Under the pieces are notes generated by a model. The model was not told the origin of the DNA and searched no databases. It saw nothing but the letters and a program-made list of their open reading frames with translations. From an uncultured Clostridia bacterium (lineage in GTDB: Bacteria; Bacillota; Clostridia; Oscillospirales; CAG-272): a stretch of 42,819 nt of DNA. How positions within the stretch are numbered: the first letter of the stretch is position 1; the number at the start of each line of letters is the position of its first letter. The stretch lies in contig CAJGCT010000009.1 in assembly GCA_904501985.1 (NCBI GenBank), forward strand, positions 1 to 42,819, given 5' to 3'. Position numbers and translations under genes: made by a program. Shown piece by piece: positions 1 to 7,658 of the stretch.

Positions 1-818
1 GACTTACCTACGCCGTAGCCCTTTGCCGCGAGGAAGGTGTATGCCATACCGCCGCCGATAACAATAGTATCGCACTTGTTGAGAAGATTATTGATAACGC
101 CGATCTTATCGGATACCTTTGCACCGCCGAGAATAGCAACGAAAGGTCTTACCGGATCCTCAAGAGCCTTGCCCATTATCTCAATTTCCTTCTGAATGAG
201 GTAGCCGCAAACTGCGGTATCAAGATAATCTGCAACGCCTGCGGTGGAAGCGTGTGCTCTGTGAGCAGTACCGAATGCATCGTTTACGTAAATGTCAGCA
301 AGACTTGCGAGAGCCTTAGCAAACTCAGGCTCGTTCTTTTCCTCAGCCGCATGGAAGCGAACATTTTCAAGAAGGAGAACCTCGCCGTCCTTAAGAGCTG
401 CTGCCTTAGCCTGTGCATCGGGACCTACAACATCCTTTGCGAGAGTTACGTTGATGCCCTTCTTAATAAGGTCGTCTGCAACGATCTTAAGAGAAAGCTT
501 TGTGATGTCGCCCTTACCCTTTTCAAGAGCCGCCGCCTTTGCAGCCTCCTGCTCCTCAGCAGGAAGAGCTTCGATCTTCTTCTTTTCTTTCTTATCAAGC
601 TTAAGCTCTGCGTCAAGAACATTGTGAGGTCTTCCCATATGGGAGCAGAGAATAACCTTTGCGCCGTTGTCAACGAGATATTTGATGGTCTTCATAGCGC
701 CGACAATACGCTTATCATCGGTAATAACGCCATCCTTTACGGGTACATTGAAATCGCAGCGGCAAAGAACTCTCTTGCCTGCAACCGCGATATCTTCTAC
801 GGATTTCTTGTTGTACAT
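1..818 (-). CDS. pgk: Phosphoglycerate kinase, partial (C-terminal part beyond the window)
   Basis: This gene encodes phosphoglycerate kinase, which makes ATP and 3-phosphoglycerate from 1,3-bisphosphoglycerate in cytoplasmic glycolysis. Only the first 272 residues are in the window; the frame runs off the left edge. Visible family motifs are CRCDFNVP (residues 19-26), SHMGRP (59-64), LLENVRF, NDAFGTAHRAHAST and the VAILGGAKVSDKI stretch. The ATG at 816-818 is preceded by GGGGTG seven bases upstream and by a good promoter. An unusual Lys/Glu/Ala-rich segment lies at about residues 70-105, right after the SHMGRP motif, where the E. coli protein has a much shorter loop. The identity is certain; the role of the insert is unknown. 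Confidence 0.97.
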   Translation of the reverse strand, partial: MYNKKSVEDIAVAGKRVLCRCDFNVPVKDGVITDDKRIVGAMKTIKYLVDNGAKVILCSHMGRPHNVLDAELKLDKKEKKKIEALPAEEQEAAKAAALEKGKGDITKLSLKIVADDLIKKGINVTLAKDVVGPDAQAKAAALKDGEVLLLENVRFHAAEEKNEPEFAKALASLADIYVNDAFGTAHRAHASTAGVADYLDTAVCGYLIQKEIEIMGKALEDPVRPFVAILGGAKVSDKIGVINNLLNKCDTIVIGGGMAYTFLAAKGYGVGK

Positions 819-892
819 ATATTTTCACCCCTATAAAAAATTTTACTGTGTATTATGGATCGCATAAGCAAAGCACTCTGCAATCAAAGAAT

Positions 893-921
893 ATTTTACC
901 ACATTTATGCGATTTTATCAA
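893..921 (-). promoter_or_regulatory. Sigma-A type promoter of pgk
   Basis: On the minus strand TTGATA (916-921) and TAAAAT (893-898) are separated by 17 bases. This is a near-consensus housekeeping promoter that would give a leader of about 65-70 bases before pgk. The rest of 819-1050 is AT-rich and I see no gene in it. Confidence 0.7.
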
Positions 922-1050
922 CACAAATTTGTGAAATTCTCGTCAATTTAAAAACTTTTTCGGTTTAGCACAATTTTTGCGCCGCGCTTTTACCAATTGA
1001 TGTATATTTTGACATTCAGACAGCATTTCTTGCAAAAAATTAAGCTTCTA

Positions 1051-1086
1051 ACAGAAAAAAACACACGCCGACTTAACGTCGGCGTG
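1051..1086 (-). terminator. Rho-independent terminator downstream of uppP
   Basis: A perfect 9-bp stem (1064-1072 with 1078-1086, loop TTAAC) is followed on the minus strand by a run of T residues. It lies 15 bases past the uppP stop and separates the U32-uppP unit from pgk. Confidence 0.88.
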
Positions 1087-1100
1087 CTGCCATGAAATTA

Positions 1101-1943
1101 TTATTTTATTAAGAAGAAATATACCAGCACGGCTATACCGAGAATAATGCGATACCAGCCGAATATCTTGAAGTCGTGACGCTTTATGTAGTCCATAAGG
1201 AATCGGATGCACGCCATAGATACAAGAAACGCCGATACCATTCCGATAAGAAGTATAATAGCTTCTGCCGCAGTAAATGAAAAGCCGAATTTAACCAATT
1301 TGAGCAGTGATGCGCCGAACATTACGGGAATACCGAGGAAGAATGTAAATTCCGCCGCTGTTGTCCTTGAAACACCAAGCATAAGTCCGCCGAGTATGGT
1401 TGAACCGGAGCGTGATGTACCGGGGAATACAGCCGCCGCAAGCTGAAATACGCCAATGCCCACAGCCTGCATCCATGTGATACCGTCAAGAGAATCCACC
1501 TTGGCTTCTCTGCCCTTTTTGCGCGACTCAACAATTATAAACGCCGCGCCAACAAGAATAAGCATGATTGCTACAGTTATTGGATTGTAGAACACTGCGT
1601 CGATGATATCGTCAAACAGCAGTCCCACTACAGCGGCAGGAAGACACGCCACTATTATTTTAAGCCATAAAGTAAGCTTGTCGCGGCGAATGATACCGAG
1701 TATCTCACCCTCTTTTTTTGAAAAGGGCCATATCTTTTTAAAGAATATAACCGCAACGGCAAGTATTGCACCAAGCTGTATCACTACATTGAACATTTCG
1801 GAGAAATCCTCCGAAACGCCCTTGAAGCTTACAAACTCCTCAAGGAGTATAAGATGTCCTGTTGAGGATATGGGAAGCCACTCGGTGATGCCCTCGACTA
1901 TGCCGAAAAGCAGGGATTTTAACATTTCAATAATCATAGCCAT
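1101..1943 (-). CDS. uppP: Undecaprenyl-diphosphate phosphatase UppP (BacA)
   Basis: This integral membrane enzyme dephosphorylates undecaprenyl pyrophosphate so the lipid carrier can be reused in peptidoglycan and other wall polymer synthesis; extra copies give bacitracin tolerance in many species. The 280 residues match the family length. The two family motifs are present: EGITEWLP followed by SSTGH (residues 17-30) and PGTSRSGST (174-182), holding the acidic and Ser/Arg residues of the active site. About eight hydrophobic segments are visible. The first ATG is chosen because GAGG lies 9 bases upstream; a second ATG follows two codons later. It starts 11 bases after the U32 gene and is probably cotranscribed with it. 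Confidence 0.96.
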   Translation of the reverse strand: MAMIIEMLKSLLFGIVEGITEWLPISSTGHLILLEEFVSFKGVSEDFSEMFNVVIQLGAILAVAVIFFKKIWPFSKKEGEILGIIRRDKLTLWLKIIVACLPAAVVGLLFDDIIDAVFYNPITVAIMLILVGAAFIIVESRKKGREAKVDSLDGITWMQAVGIGVFQLAAAVFPGTSRSGSTILGGLMLGVSRTTAAEFTFFLGIPVMFGASLLKLVKFGFSFTAAEAIILLIGMVSAFLVSMACIRFLMDYIKRHDFKIFGWYRIILGIAVLVYFFLIK

Positions 1944-1954
1944 GAAAATTCACC

Positions 1955-3232
1955 TCACACAGCTCTTATTATGTCGCCGGGATTCACCGGAAAGGGAACT
2001 TTTGCGCTGAATTCCATGTAAGGGTGCGGTGCTGACGGGATAGAATTACCCTCTCTGTCATACAGCTCACCGAGATGAAGCGGACGTCCTATCTTGCCGG
2101 GGGTAATTATCTCCGCATCCGAATCTGCAAACACCTTATTGCGCTGAACAAAATGCGCTACTCCGGTGTCTTTATCGTATGCTGTAACCCGGCACAGATA
2201 TGCCTTTTCCTTCATATATCCCGGCTGTTTTGCCGTATTGGCATCCTCCATTGGCTTTGCAAAGTAGTAGCCGGTATTGTACTCACGGTGGCTCACGGAT
2301 TCAAGCTCGCGAAGCCACGCGGGATCGTACTCATATCCTTTAGGGTCAGCCGCATAGCGGTCCATTGCCATTCGGTAAACGTTAGTCACCACAGCGGCAT
2401 AGTATTCGCTTTTCATGCGTCCCTCGATTTTGAAGCTGTCAATACCGCTTTCCATAAGCTCCGGAATATGCTCTATCATGCACGTATCCTTTGACGAAAG
2501 GAAGAATGTTCCCTTTTCATTTTCAATAACCGGCACACGGTTGTCGGGACGCTTTTCCTCAGACACTTCATATTGCGCACATCCTTCATATCCGAGCGCA
2601 CTTGACGGTGCATAGGACATATTCCATCTGCATGGCTGTGCGCATCTTCCACGGTTGGCATCTCTGCCAACAAAATGCTGGGAAAGCAGACAGCGTCCGC
2701 TGTAGGATATGCACATTGAACCGTGTATGAACGCCTCAAGCTCAAGCTCCGGCGGAACATTTTCGCGTATCTGCTTTATTTCCTCAAGATTAAGCTCGCG
2801 CGCCAGCACAACACGGCTTGCGCCAAGCCGATACCATTCGCGGCAAGCCGCCGCACTGACGGTACTTTGCTGTGTTGAAACGTGTATCTCCGTATCCGGC
2901 AAATGCTCTCTCACAAGTGCCATCACGCCGAGGTCCGCGGCAATAACCGCATCAATGCCGGCACCGCCAATAGCCTTGACAAATTCCGTAAGCTTTGGAT
3001 ATTCGTCGGTATGGGGCATGGTATTCAGGGTAAGATTTACACGCACGCCGCGCTCATGGGCATACTTTGTCGCCTCATAAAGCTCCTCTACTGTAAAATT
3101 ATCTGCCGCGGCACGCATTCCGAAGTCATCTCCGGCAAGATATACCGCATCTGCACCGTACAGAATCGCCGCCCTCATTTTATCAAAATTTCCTGCCGGA
3201 GAAAGAAGCTCCGGCTTTTTTGTCACAGTCAT
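1955..3232 (-). CDS. U32 peptidase family protein, probable tRNA uridine-34 hydroxylation protein (TrhP/RlhA type)
   Basis: The protein belongs to family U32, once called collagenase-like peptidases. Members such as TrhP (YegQ; YrrN/YrrO in Bacillus) take part in prephenate-dependent hydroxylation of U34 in tRNA, and RlhA hydroxylates 23S rRNA. The 425 residues begin with the typical ELLSPAGNFDKMRAAILYGADAVYLAG. The family signature is clear at EAFIHGSMCISYSGRCLLS, and Cys174, Cys181, Cys197 and Cys201 form the cysteine set expected to hold an iron-sulfur cluster. AAAGGAA lies 5 bases before the ATG. Which RNA it modifies cannot be told from this sequence; the tRNA role is inferred from similarity to the YegQ/YrrO branch. 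It leads a two-gene unit with uppP. Confidence 0.88.
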   Translation of the reverse strand: MTVTKKPELLSPAGNFDKMRAAILYGADAVYLAGDDFGMRAAADNFTVEELYEATKYAHERGVRVNLTLNTMPHTDEYPKLTEFVKAIGGAGIDAVIAADLGVMALVREHLPDTEIHVSTQQSTVSAAACREWYRLGASRVVLARELNLEEIKQIRENVPPELELEAFIHGSMCISYSGRCLLSQHFVGRDANRGRCAQPCRWNMSYAPSSALGYEGCAQYEVSEEKRPDNRVPVIENEKGTFFLSSKDTCMIEHIPELMESGIDSFKIEGRMKSEYYAAVVTNVYRMAMDRYAADPKGYEYDPAWLRELESVSHREYNTGYYFAKPMEDANTAKQPGYMKEKAYLCRVTAYDKDTGVAHFVQRNKVFADSDAEIITPGKIGRPLHLGELYDREGNSIPSAPHPYMEFSAKVPFPVNPGDIIRAV

Positions 3233-3268
3233 AACCGTTCCTTTCGCAAAAACATCTCATTATCTATA

Positions 3269-3297
3269 ATGATACCATTATTACAGTTAAATTTCAA
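3269..3297 (-). promoter_or_regulatory. Sigma-A type promoter for U32 gene and uppP
   Basis: On the minus strand TTGAAA (3292-3297) and TATCAT (3269-3274) are 17 bases apart. The start point would fall about 30 bases before the U32 gene. The divergent oxidoreductase gene shares this intergenic space, but I see no equally clear promoter for it. Confidence 0.6.
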
Positions 3298-3399
3298 GGG
3301 ATTACATTAAAAATTAACACTAAATTCAACCTGCAATCCGTTTATTTGGGCTAAAGCGGTGCAAATTAATAATAAATTCACAAAAACGAGGTCAAATAT

Positions 3400-4701
3400 A
3401 TGCCATCCGAACTTATTTACAGCACAAATTTCATGCCGCACTTCCCCGCACTTGCAGATGATGCGGAATGCGACGTACTTGTTATCGGCGGCGGCTTATG
3501 CGGTCTGCTGTGCGCCCATTATCTGCAAAGCGCAGGCGTAAACGTGCTTGTCTGCGAGGCGGAACGCATCGCAGGAGCTGTAAGTGCTCGCTCCACTGCC
3601 GTAATATCCCTTGGGCAGGACATTCTCTGCGGTGACATCGAAAAATCACGGGGCTTTGACACCGCACGAAGCGTTATGAAAACACGTCTTGACGCACTTA
3701 ATGAATACCGCATACTCTGCCGCGAGCTTGGCTGTGTATGCCGCGCGGACGATTTTTACCTCTACTCCCTTGGAAGTCCCCTAAAAATAGAGCAGGAATA
3801 CGACCGAATGCGGCGCTTTGGCATCCATGCTTCCCTGCACAGAGATTTACCCATTGATATAAGCATTTCCGCCGCACTGAAATTTCCAAATCAGCTTATG
3901 CTTGACCCTACCGATTTCTGTGCAAGACTTGCGGAAAATCTTTGCATACGCGAGAATACACGAATACAAAAAATCACCCCTTACGGCGCGAAAACCGAAA
4001 AGCACAAAATATCCGCAAAGCACGTGATTATAGCAACACATTTTCCTCTCCCCAAGCTTCGGGGGATTTTTTCTCTTAAACTCTACCAAAAGCGATCCTA
4101 TGTGCTGGCACTTGAAGGCGCAGGAGATATCGGCGGCGCATATGAGGATATTGCGCCGGATGGGGCATATATGCGTATGTACAAAAAGTATCTTCTGCTT
4201 GGGGGCGGAGATCACAGGACAGGAACAAAGGGCGGTGGGTATGATGCAGTTCTAAAATACCGTGCTGACAATTTTAAAGATTCAAAGATAGTCACCTCAT
4301 GGGCAACGCAGGACACAGTATCCCTTGACAGTCTTCCGTATATCGGACGGCTTACGCCTGCAAGCGACAAATTTTTCGTAGCCACAGGCTTTGGCGGCTA
4401 CGGATTTATAGGCTCAATGACGGCGGCACTTATACTGCGCGATCTTATATTCGGCAGGGAAAATCCTGCCGCTAAAGCATTCGATCCGTCACGAAATATG
4501 CTGACACCGCAGCTTTTTAAAAATATAGGCATAACCCTCGGAAACTTTCTTCTTCCTATTCCGCGCCGCTGTCCGCATCTCGGCTGTGCGCTCAAATGGA
4601 ACGCCGCCGAGCGCAGCTGGGATTGCCCGTGTCACGGCTCAAGATTCGACAAATGCGGTACGCTTTTAAACGATCCCGCCCAACACGATCTTAAAGATTA
4701 A
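3400..4701 (+). CDS. FAD-dependent oxidoreductase with C-terminal Rieske [2Fe-2S] domain (YhfW-like)
   Basis: The protein is a DAO-family flavoprotein fused to a Rieske iron-sulfur domain; the substrate is unknown, and similar proteins such as Bacillus YhfW are uncharacterised. The dinucleotide-binding fold is near the N-terminus, with VIGGGLCGLLCAHYL and a downstream acidic residue (about residues 28-57). A GFGGYGFIGSM stretch near residue 330 is typical of the C-terminal FAD-binding part. The Rieske ligands are C391-P-H393 and C409-P-C411-H412, with C396 and C411 available for the structural disulfide. At 433 residues it is somewhat shorter than the roughly 500-residue relatives I recall. 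GAGGT stands 7 bases before the ATG. Confidence 0.9.
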   Translation: MPSELIYSTNFMPHFPALADDAECDVLVIGGGLCGLLCAHYLQSAGVNVLVCEAERIAGAVSARSTAVISLGQDILCGDIEKSRGFDTARSVMKTRLDALNEYRILCRELGCVCRADDFYLYSLGSPLKIEQEYDRMRRFGIHASLHRDLPIDISISAALKFPNQLMLDPTDFCARLAENLCIRENTRIQKITPYGAKTEKHKISAKHVIIATHFPLPKLRGIFSLKLYQKRSYVLALEGAGDIGGAYEDIAPDGAYMRMYKKYLLLGGGDHRTGTKGGGYDAVLKYRADNFKDSKIVTSWATQDTVSLDSLPYIGRLTPASDKFFVATGFGGYGFIGSMTAALILRDLIFGRENPAAKAFDPSRNMLTPQLFKNIGITLGNFLLPIPRRCPHLGCALKWNAAERSWDCPCHGSRFDKCGTLLNDPAQHDLKD

Positions 4702-4717
4702 AAATTCCTCACCTGTA

Positions 4718-4746
4718 TTGCATTAGCACGATCTTTGTAGTATAAT
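4718..4746 (+). promoter_or_regulatory. Sigma-A type promoter of the nnr gene
   Basis: TTGCAT (4718-4723) and a perfect TATAAT (4741-4746) are separated by 17 bases. The site lies in the short gap after the Rieske oxidoreductase gene, so nnr has its own promoter. GGGAGGA (4771-4777) is the ribosome binding site. Confidence 0.8.
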
Positions 4747-4784
4747 TATTATACGGTGATTTTGTCTTTTGGGAGGATGCTGTC

Positions 4785-6278
4785 ATGATTAAGGTGGTTT
4801 CGGTTGAAAACATGAGAAAAAGCGATGCATATACGGGAGAACACACGGTATCGTTCCGCGAGCTTATGTCGCGAGCCGGCGATGCAATTTTCGCCGCTGT
4901 GGATTGGCATCCGCCCGTTGCTGTCGTATGCGGCGCGGGAAACAATGCAGGCGACGGTTTTGCTGTGGCGGCACTGCTCAAAGATGCAAAAATCCCGTGC
5001 ACAGTATTTCTCATATCAAATAAAATATCGGAAACCGCCCAATTTTTCTTTAATAAATGCGTAACTCTTGGTGTTGACATCCGCCGCGGAATTGAAAATC
5101 TCTGCCTTGACGGGTTTGGGACAGTGCTTGACTGCATATTCGGCACAGGCTTCAGAGGGGATGTCACCGAGCCTTATCGCACCGCCATAGAGCGGATAAA
5201 TCAGAGCGGAGCATATACTGTCAGCGCGGACATAAACTCCGGTCTTAACGGTGACAGTGGACTCTGCGAAATTTGCGTAAACTCCGACCTTACAGTCTCC
5301 ATCGGCTCATACAAAAGCGGACTTTTTCTTAACTGCGCCAAGGATCATATAAAAAGTAAAATAAACTGCGATATCGGAATAGAGCTTATTGACAAGCCTG
5401 CCTATCTTATCGAGAAAGAAGATATACGGCACTTATTCGCAAAACGCCCCCATAATTCAAACAAGGGCGACTACGGTTATGTGGCACTCATTGGCGGCTC
5501 ACTCAGGTACAGCGGCGCGGCAAAGCTGTCAAATCTCGCCCTCGCGGCACTTCGTTCCGGAGCAGGGGTGTCAAAATTGGCAGTCCCCAAAACGCTCTCG
5601 TCCGCGGTGCTTCCATATCTTCTTGAATCCACCCTGTTCCCACTCGACGATAAAGACGGCGAATACCGTTTTTCCAAAGCCGAAATCTCGGAGCTTATGA
5701 CTCACACCGCTTCGGCGGCGGTAGGTATGGGAATGGGGCGCTCAGAGGAGATAGCTCATCTGCTGCGGTATCTTCTCAGCGAATACAGCGGAAATCTTGT
5801 GATTGATGCCGACGGATTAAATGTGCTCTCCGGAATGGACAGACAGGTACTGAGAAATGCCTCCTGCCGTGTTATTCTCACACCTCATCCCAAGGAATTT
5901 GAGCGGCTGTGCGGTGAGAAAATCGAAAATTTCAGACATGACATAATAGCCGCGGCAAAAACCTTTGCCAAGGGCTCAGGCACGATTCTGCTTCTCAAAG
6001 GTCCCACAACTGTCATAACCGACGGTGATACCGTATATCTTGCCGACCGCGGCTGCGGCGGAATGGCGACCGCAGGAAGCGGTGACGTTCTCTGCGGCAT
6101 ACTTGCCGGAATCTGCGGTTACGTGAAAGACAGTGAGCTTCTTTTAGGAGTTGCGGCAGGAGCATATCTTGCAGGTTTCGCAGGCGAGATCGCCTCACAG
6201 GATATTCCGGAAGCCGCAATGACGGCAGGCGATACGGTGAGAGCGATACCTGCCGCAATGAGGGAGATATTAGCATAA
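4785..6278 (+). CDS. nnr: Bifunctional NAD(P)H-hydrate epimerase / ADP-dependent (S)-NAD(P)H-hydrate dehydratase
   Basis: This cytoplasmic repair enzyme epimerises R-NADHX and then dehydrates S-NADHX with ADP, restoring NAD(P)H. The N-terminal YjeF_N epimerase domain spans about residues 1-210, with the VVCGAGNNAGDGFAVAALL motif (about 47-65) and LDCIFGTGFRGD. The C-terminal ribokinase-like dehydratase domain spans about 220-497, with NKGDYGYVALIGGS, DADGLNVL, LTPHPKEFERL, LLLKGPTTVI and the nucleotide-binding GMATAGSGDVLCGILAG. At 497 residues it matches the fused bacterial form (YjeF/Nnr). It has its own promoter and a GGGAGGA site 7 bases before the ATG, and ends at a bidirectional terminator. 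Confidence 0.95.
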   Translation: MIKVVSVENMRKSDAYTGEHTVSFRELMSRAGDAIFAAVDWHPPVAVVCGAGNNAGDGFAVAALLKDAKIPCTVFLISNKISETAQFFFNKCVTLGVDIRRGIENLCLDGFGTVLDCIFGTGFRGDVTEPYRTAIERINQSGAYTVSADINSGLNGDSGLCEICVNSDLTVSIGSYKSGLFLNCAKDHIKSKINCDIGIELIDKPAYLIEKEDIRHLFAKRPHNSNKGDYGYVALIGGSLRYSGAAKLSNLALAALRSGAGVSKLAVPKTLSSAVLPYLLESTLFPLDDKDGEYRFSKAEISELMTHTASAAVGMGMGRSEEIAHLLRYLLSEYSGNLVIDADGLNVLSGMDRQVLRNASCRVILTPHPKEFERLCGEKIENFRHDIIAAAKTFAKGSGTILLLKGPTTVITDGDTVYLADRGCGGMATAGSGDVLCGILAGICGYVKDSELLLGVAAGAYLAGFAGEIASQDIPEAAMTAGDTVRAIPAAMREILA

Positions 6279-6292
6279 ATATTAAGTAAAAA

Positions 6293-6333
6293 GGCTGTGC
6301 ATACGCCGTTTTCACGTGTGCACAGCCCTTTTT
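6293..6333. terminator. Bidirectional terminator between nnr and the Spo0A-like gene
   Basis: A 13-bp stem with one wobble pair (6293-6305 with 6315-6327) is flanked by A-rich sequence on the left and a T tract on the right. It can stop nnr (plus) and the convergent spo0A-like gene (minus). Confidence 0.88.
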
Positions 6334-6359
6334 ATGTCCGTTTTGAGTGATTTTCGGTG

Positions 6360-7190
6360 TTACATCCCCACACCAAGTCTCAGCTTGTCCGATATCATTG
6401 CAATAAACTCCGAATTGGTAGGCTTGCCGCGCTGACGGCTTATGGTATATCCGAAATAGCGGTTGAGCGTTTCAAGCTCACCTCTGTCCCATGCTACTTC
6501 AATGGCATGACGTATTGCTCGCTCAACACGGGATGTAGTGGTATTGTAAGCCTTGGCAACTCCGGGATAAAGGGATTTTGTAACATAGTTTATCATATCG
6601 GGGTCGGCTACTGTCATCCCGATTGCACATCTGAGATAAGTAAATCCTTTAATATGTGCCGGTATACCGAGATTATGAAGTATAGACGTTATCTGTGTTT
6701 CAAGAGGTTCATCCGCAGATACATCGCTTCCGGAAAATGATGCCGTCTCGCACACACTTCCTCTTACACGTTCACTCCCCATATTTTCACCTGCGGCCCT
6801 GCGTCCGGAAAGCGCACCGAACACCGCATCGCAAAACTCTGATACAGAAAACGGTCTGATAAGATAGTGTGTATCTGTCATCCGGCAGACCTCGCGCAGT
6901 ACATCCTCGTAATTATGCTCTCCGATAAACAGAAATGCCGTTGTGCATCCGCCGCGCTCCTGCCTCTTTCCCTCGTTATAGGCAAGCTGCATAGCTTCCG
7001 CACCTGCTATGGAGCTGTCACACACTACCAATGAGTACCGACGCTCGCAAAGTATACGTTCCGCTTCGCGTGCATCACGGGATTCATCTACAGCGGCAAA
7101 TCCTATACGTTCAAGAACAGACGCCAATTCCCGTCTTCTCTCAATATCAGCACCGCACACCAAAAGTCTGCTTTGTTTTTCCGTAATCAT
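6360..7190 (-). CDS. Spo0A-family response regulator with degenerate receiver domain
   Basis: The C-terminal half (about residues 165-276) is a near-canonical Spo0A DNA-binding domain: LGIPAHIKGFTYLR, YPGVAKAYNTTTSRVERAIRHAIEVAW and GKPTNSEFIAM are all present, including the recognition helix. Spo0A controls entry into sporulation. The N-terminal part (about 1-125) has receiver-like layout and keeps an aspartate at the phosphorylation position (D58 in VVCDSS). However, the acidic pair at the start is reduced to a single D15, the conserved Thr/Ser is replaced (I89/G90), and the invariant Lys is Arg (R112 in IRPF). A Ser/Gly-rich linker joins the halves. Phosphorylation is therefore doubtful. 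AAGGAG lies 6 bases before the ATG. The gene is not beside spoIVB here, so it may be a paralogue rather than the main spo0A; I leave the symbol empty. Confidence 0.85.
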   Translation of the reverse strand: MITEKQSRLLVCGADIERRRELASVLERIGFAAVDESRDAREAERILCERRYSLVVCDSSIAGAEAMQLAYNEGKRQERGGCTTAFLFIGEHNYEDVLREVCRMTDTHYLIRPFSVSEFCDAVFGALSGRRAAGENMGSERVRGSVCETASFSGSDVSADEPLETQITSILHNLGIPAHIKGFTYLRCAIGMTVADPDMINYVTKSLYPGVAKAYNTTTSRVERAIRHAIEVAWDRGELETLNRYFGYTISRQRGKPTNSEFIAMISDKLRLGVGM

Positions 7191-7251
7191 AGTTTACTCC
7201 TTAAAATTATATTTTTCCGCTTTGTTCGGCGGCATTTTCCATTGCTATATT

Positions 7252-7280
7252 ATTTTACCATATAATTCCATAAAATGCAA
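7252..7280 (-). promoter_or_regulatory. Sigma-A type promoter of the Spo0A-like gene
   Basis: On the minus strand TTGCAT (7275-7280) and TAAAAT (7252-7257) are 17 bases apart. The start point would lie about 55 bases before the ATG at 7190. Confidence 0.65.
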
Positions 7281-7364
7281 TACTTTTCTTATAATATTTT
7301 TTCCAAAATTTGGAGATTGTTTTTGGATATATTTTACATAAAGTTAATGGAGCATATTGAAATA

Positions 7365-7382
7365 TTGTCGAAACATATCGAA
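7365..7382 (+). promoter_or_regulatory. Tandem 0A-box-like sites
   Basis: TTGTCGAA (7365-7372) contains a perfect match to the Spo0A binding consensus TGTCGAA, and TATCGAA (7376-7382) matches with one mismatch. The two begin 10 bases apart, one helical turn. They lie between two genes that both encode Spo0A-type DNA-binding domains, about 85 bases upstream of the -35 of the first and just upstream of a plus-strand TTGACA (7396-7401). Binding is inferred from the consensus only. Confidence 0.5.
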
Positions 7383-7589
7383 ACCGCCATTTTCCATTGA
7401 CAAACTTTTTTATGTGATATCATTTATCCACATTCAATCTTGGAAGCGGCAATGCCGCGTCAAAATGGTGGCGCGAAAATCTGCTCTCCTATATGTCCGG
7501 CACTTCAGCCGCCGGCAGTGTAAACTCAAATGCAGCACGCAACATTAGTGACAAAACCATGAAGAAATAAATATATATATAAATAAAAA

Positions 7590-7626
7590 AGCGCCAAAAT
7601 CAACCTAAATGACTGATTTTGGTGCT
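7590..7626 (-). terminator. Terminator of the short Spo0A_C gene
   Basis: A 13-bp stem with one wobble (7590-7602 with 7614-7626) is followed on the minus strand by a TTTTTTATTT tract. It begins about 32 bases past the stop of the gene at 7659. Confidence 0.85.
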
Positions 7627-7658
7627 TTATATTTGCGAATATCAAATTTCCACAGTAA

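Larger units (their letters stand above)
7191..7658. other. 468-base intergenic region between two Spo0A-domain genes
   Basis: No convincing protein gene is visible. Besides the sites listed separately, a plus-strand TTGACA (7396-7401) is followed 15 bases later by TATCAT (7417-7422). Transcription from it would run about 200 bases to the hairpin at 7590-7626, so a short non-coding RNA or leader is possible but unproven. Confidence 0.4.

Noticed and set aside
252..836. 194-residue plus-strand frame over pgk
   Set aside because: It is a shadow of pgk, whose motifs are all on the minus strand.
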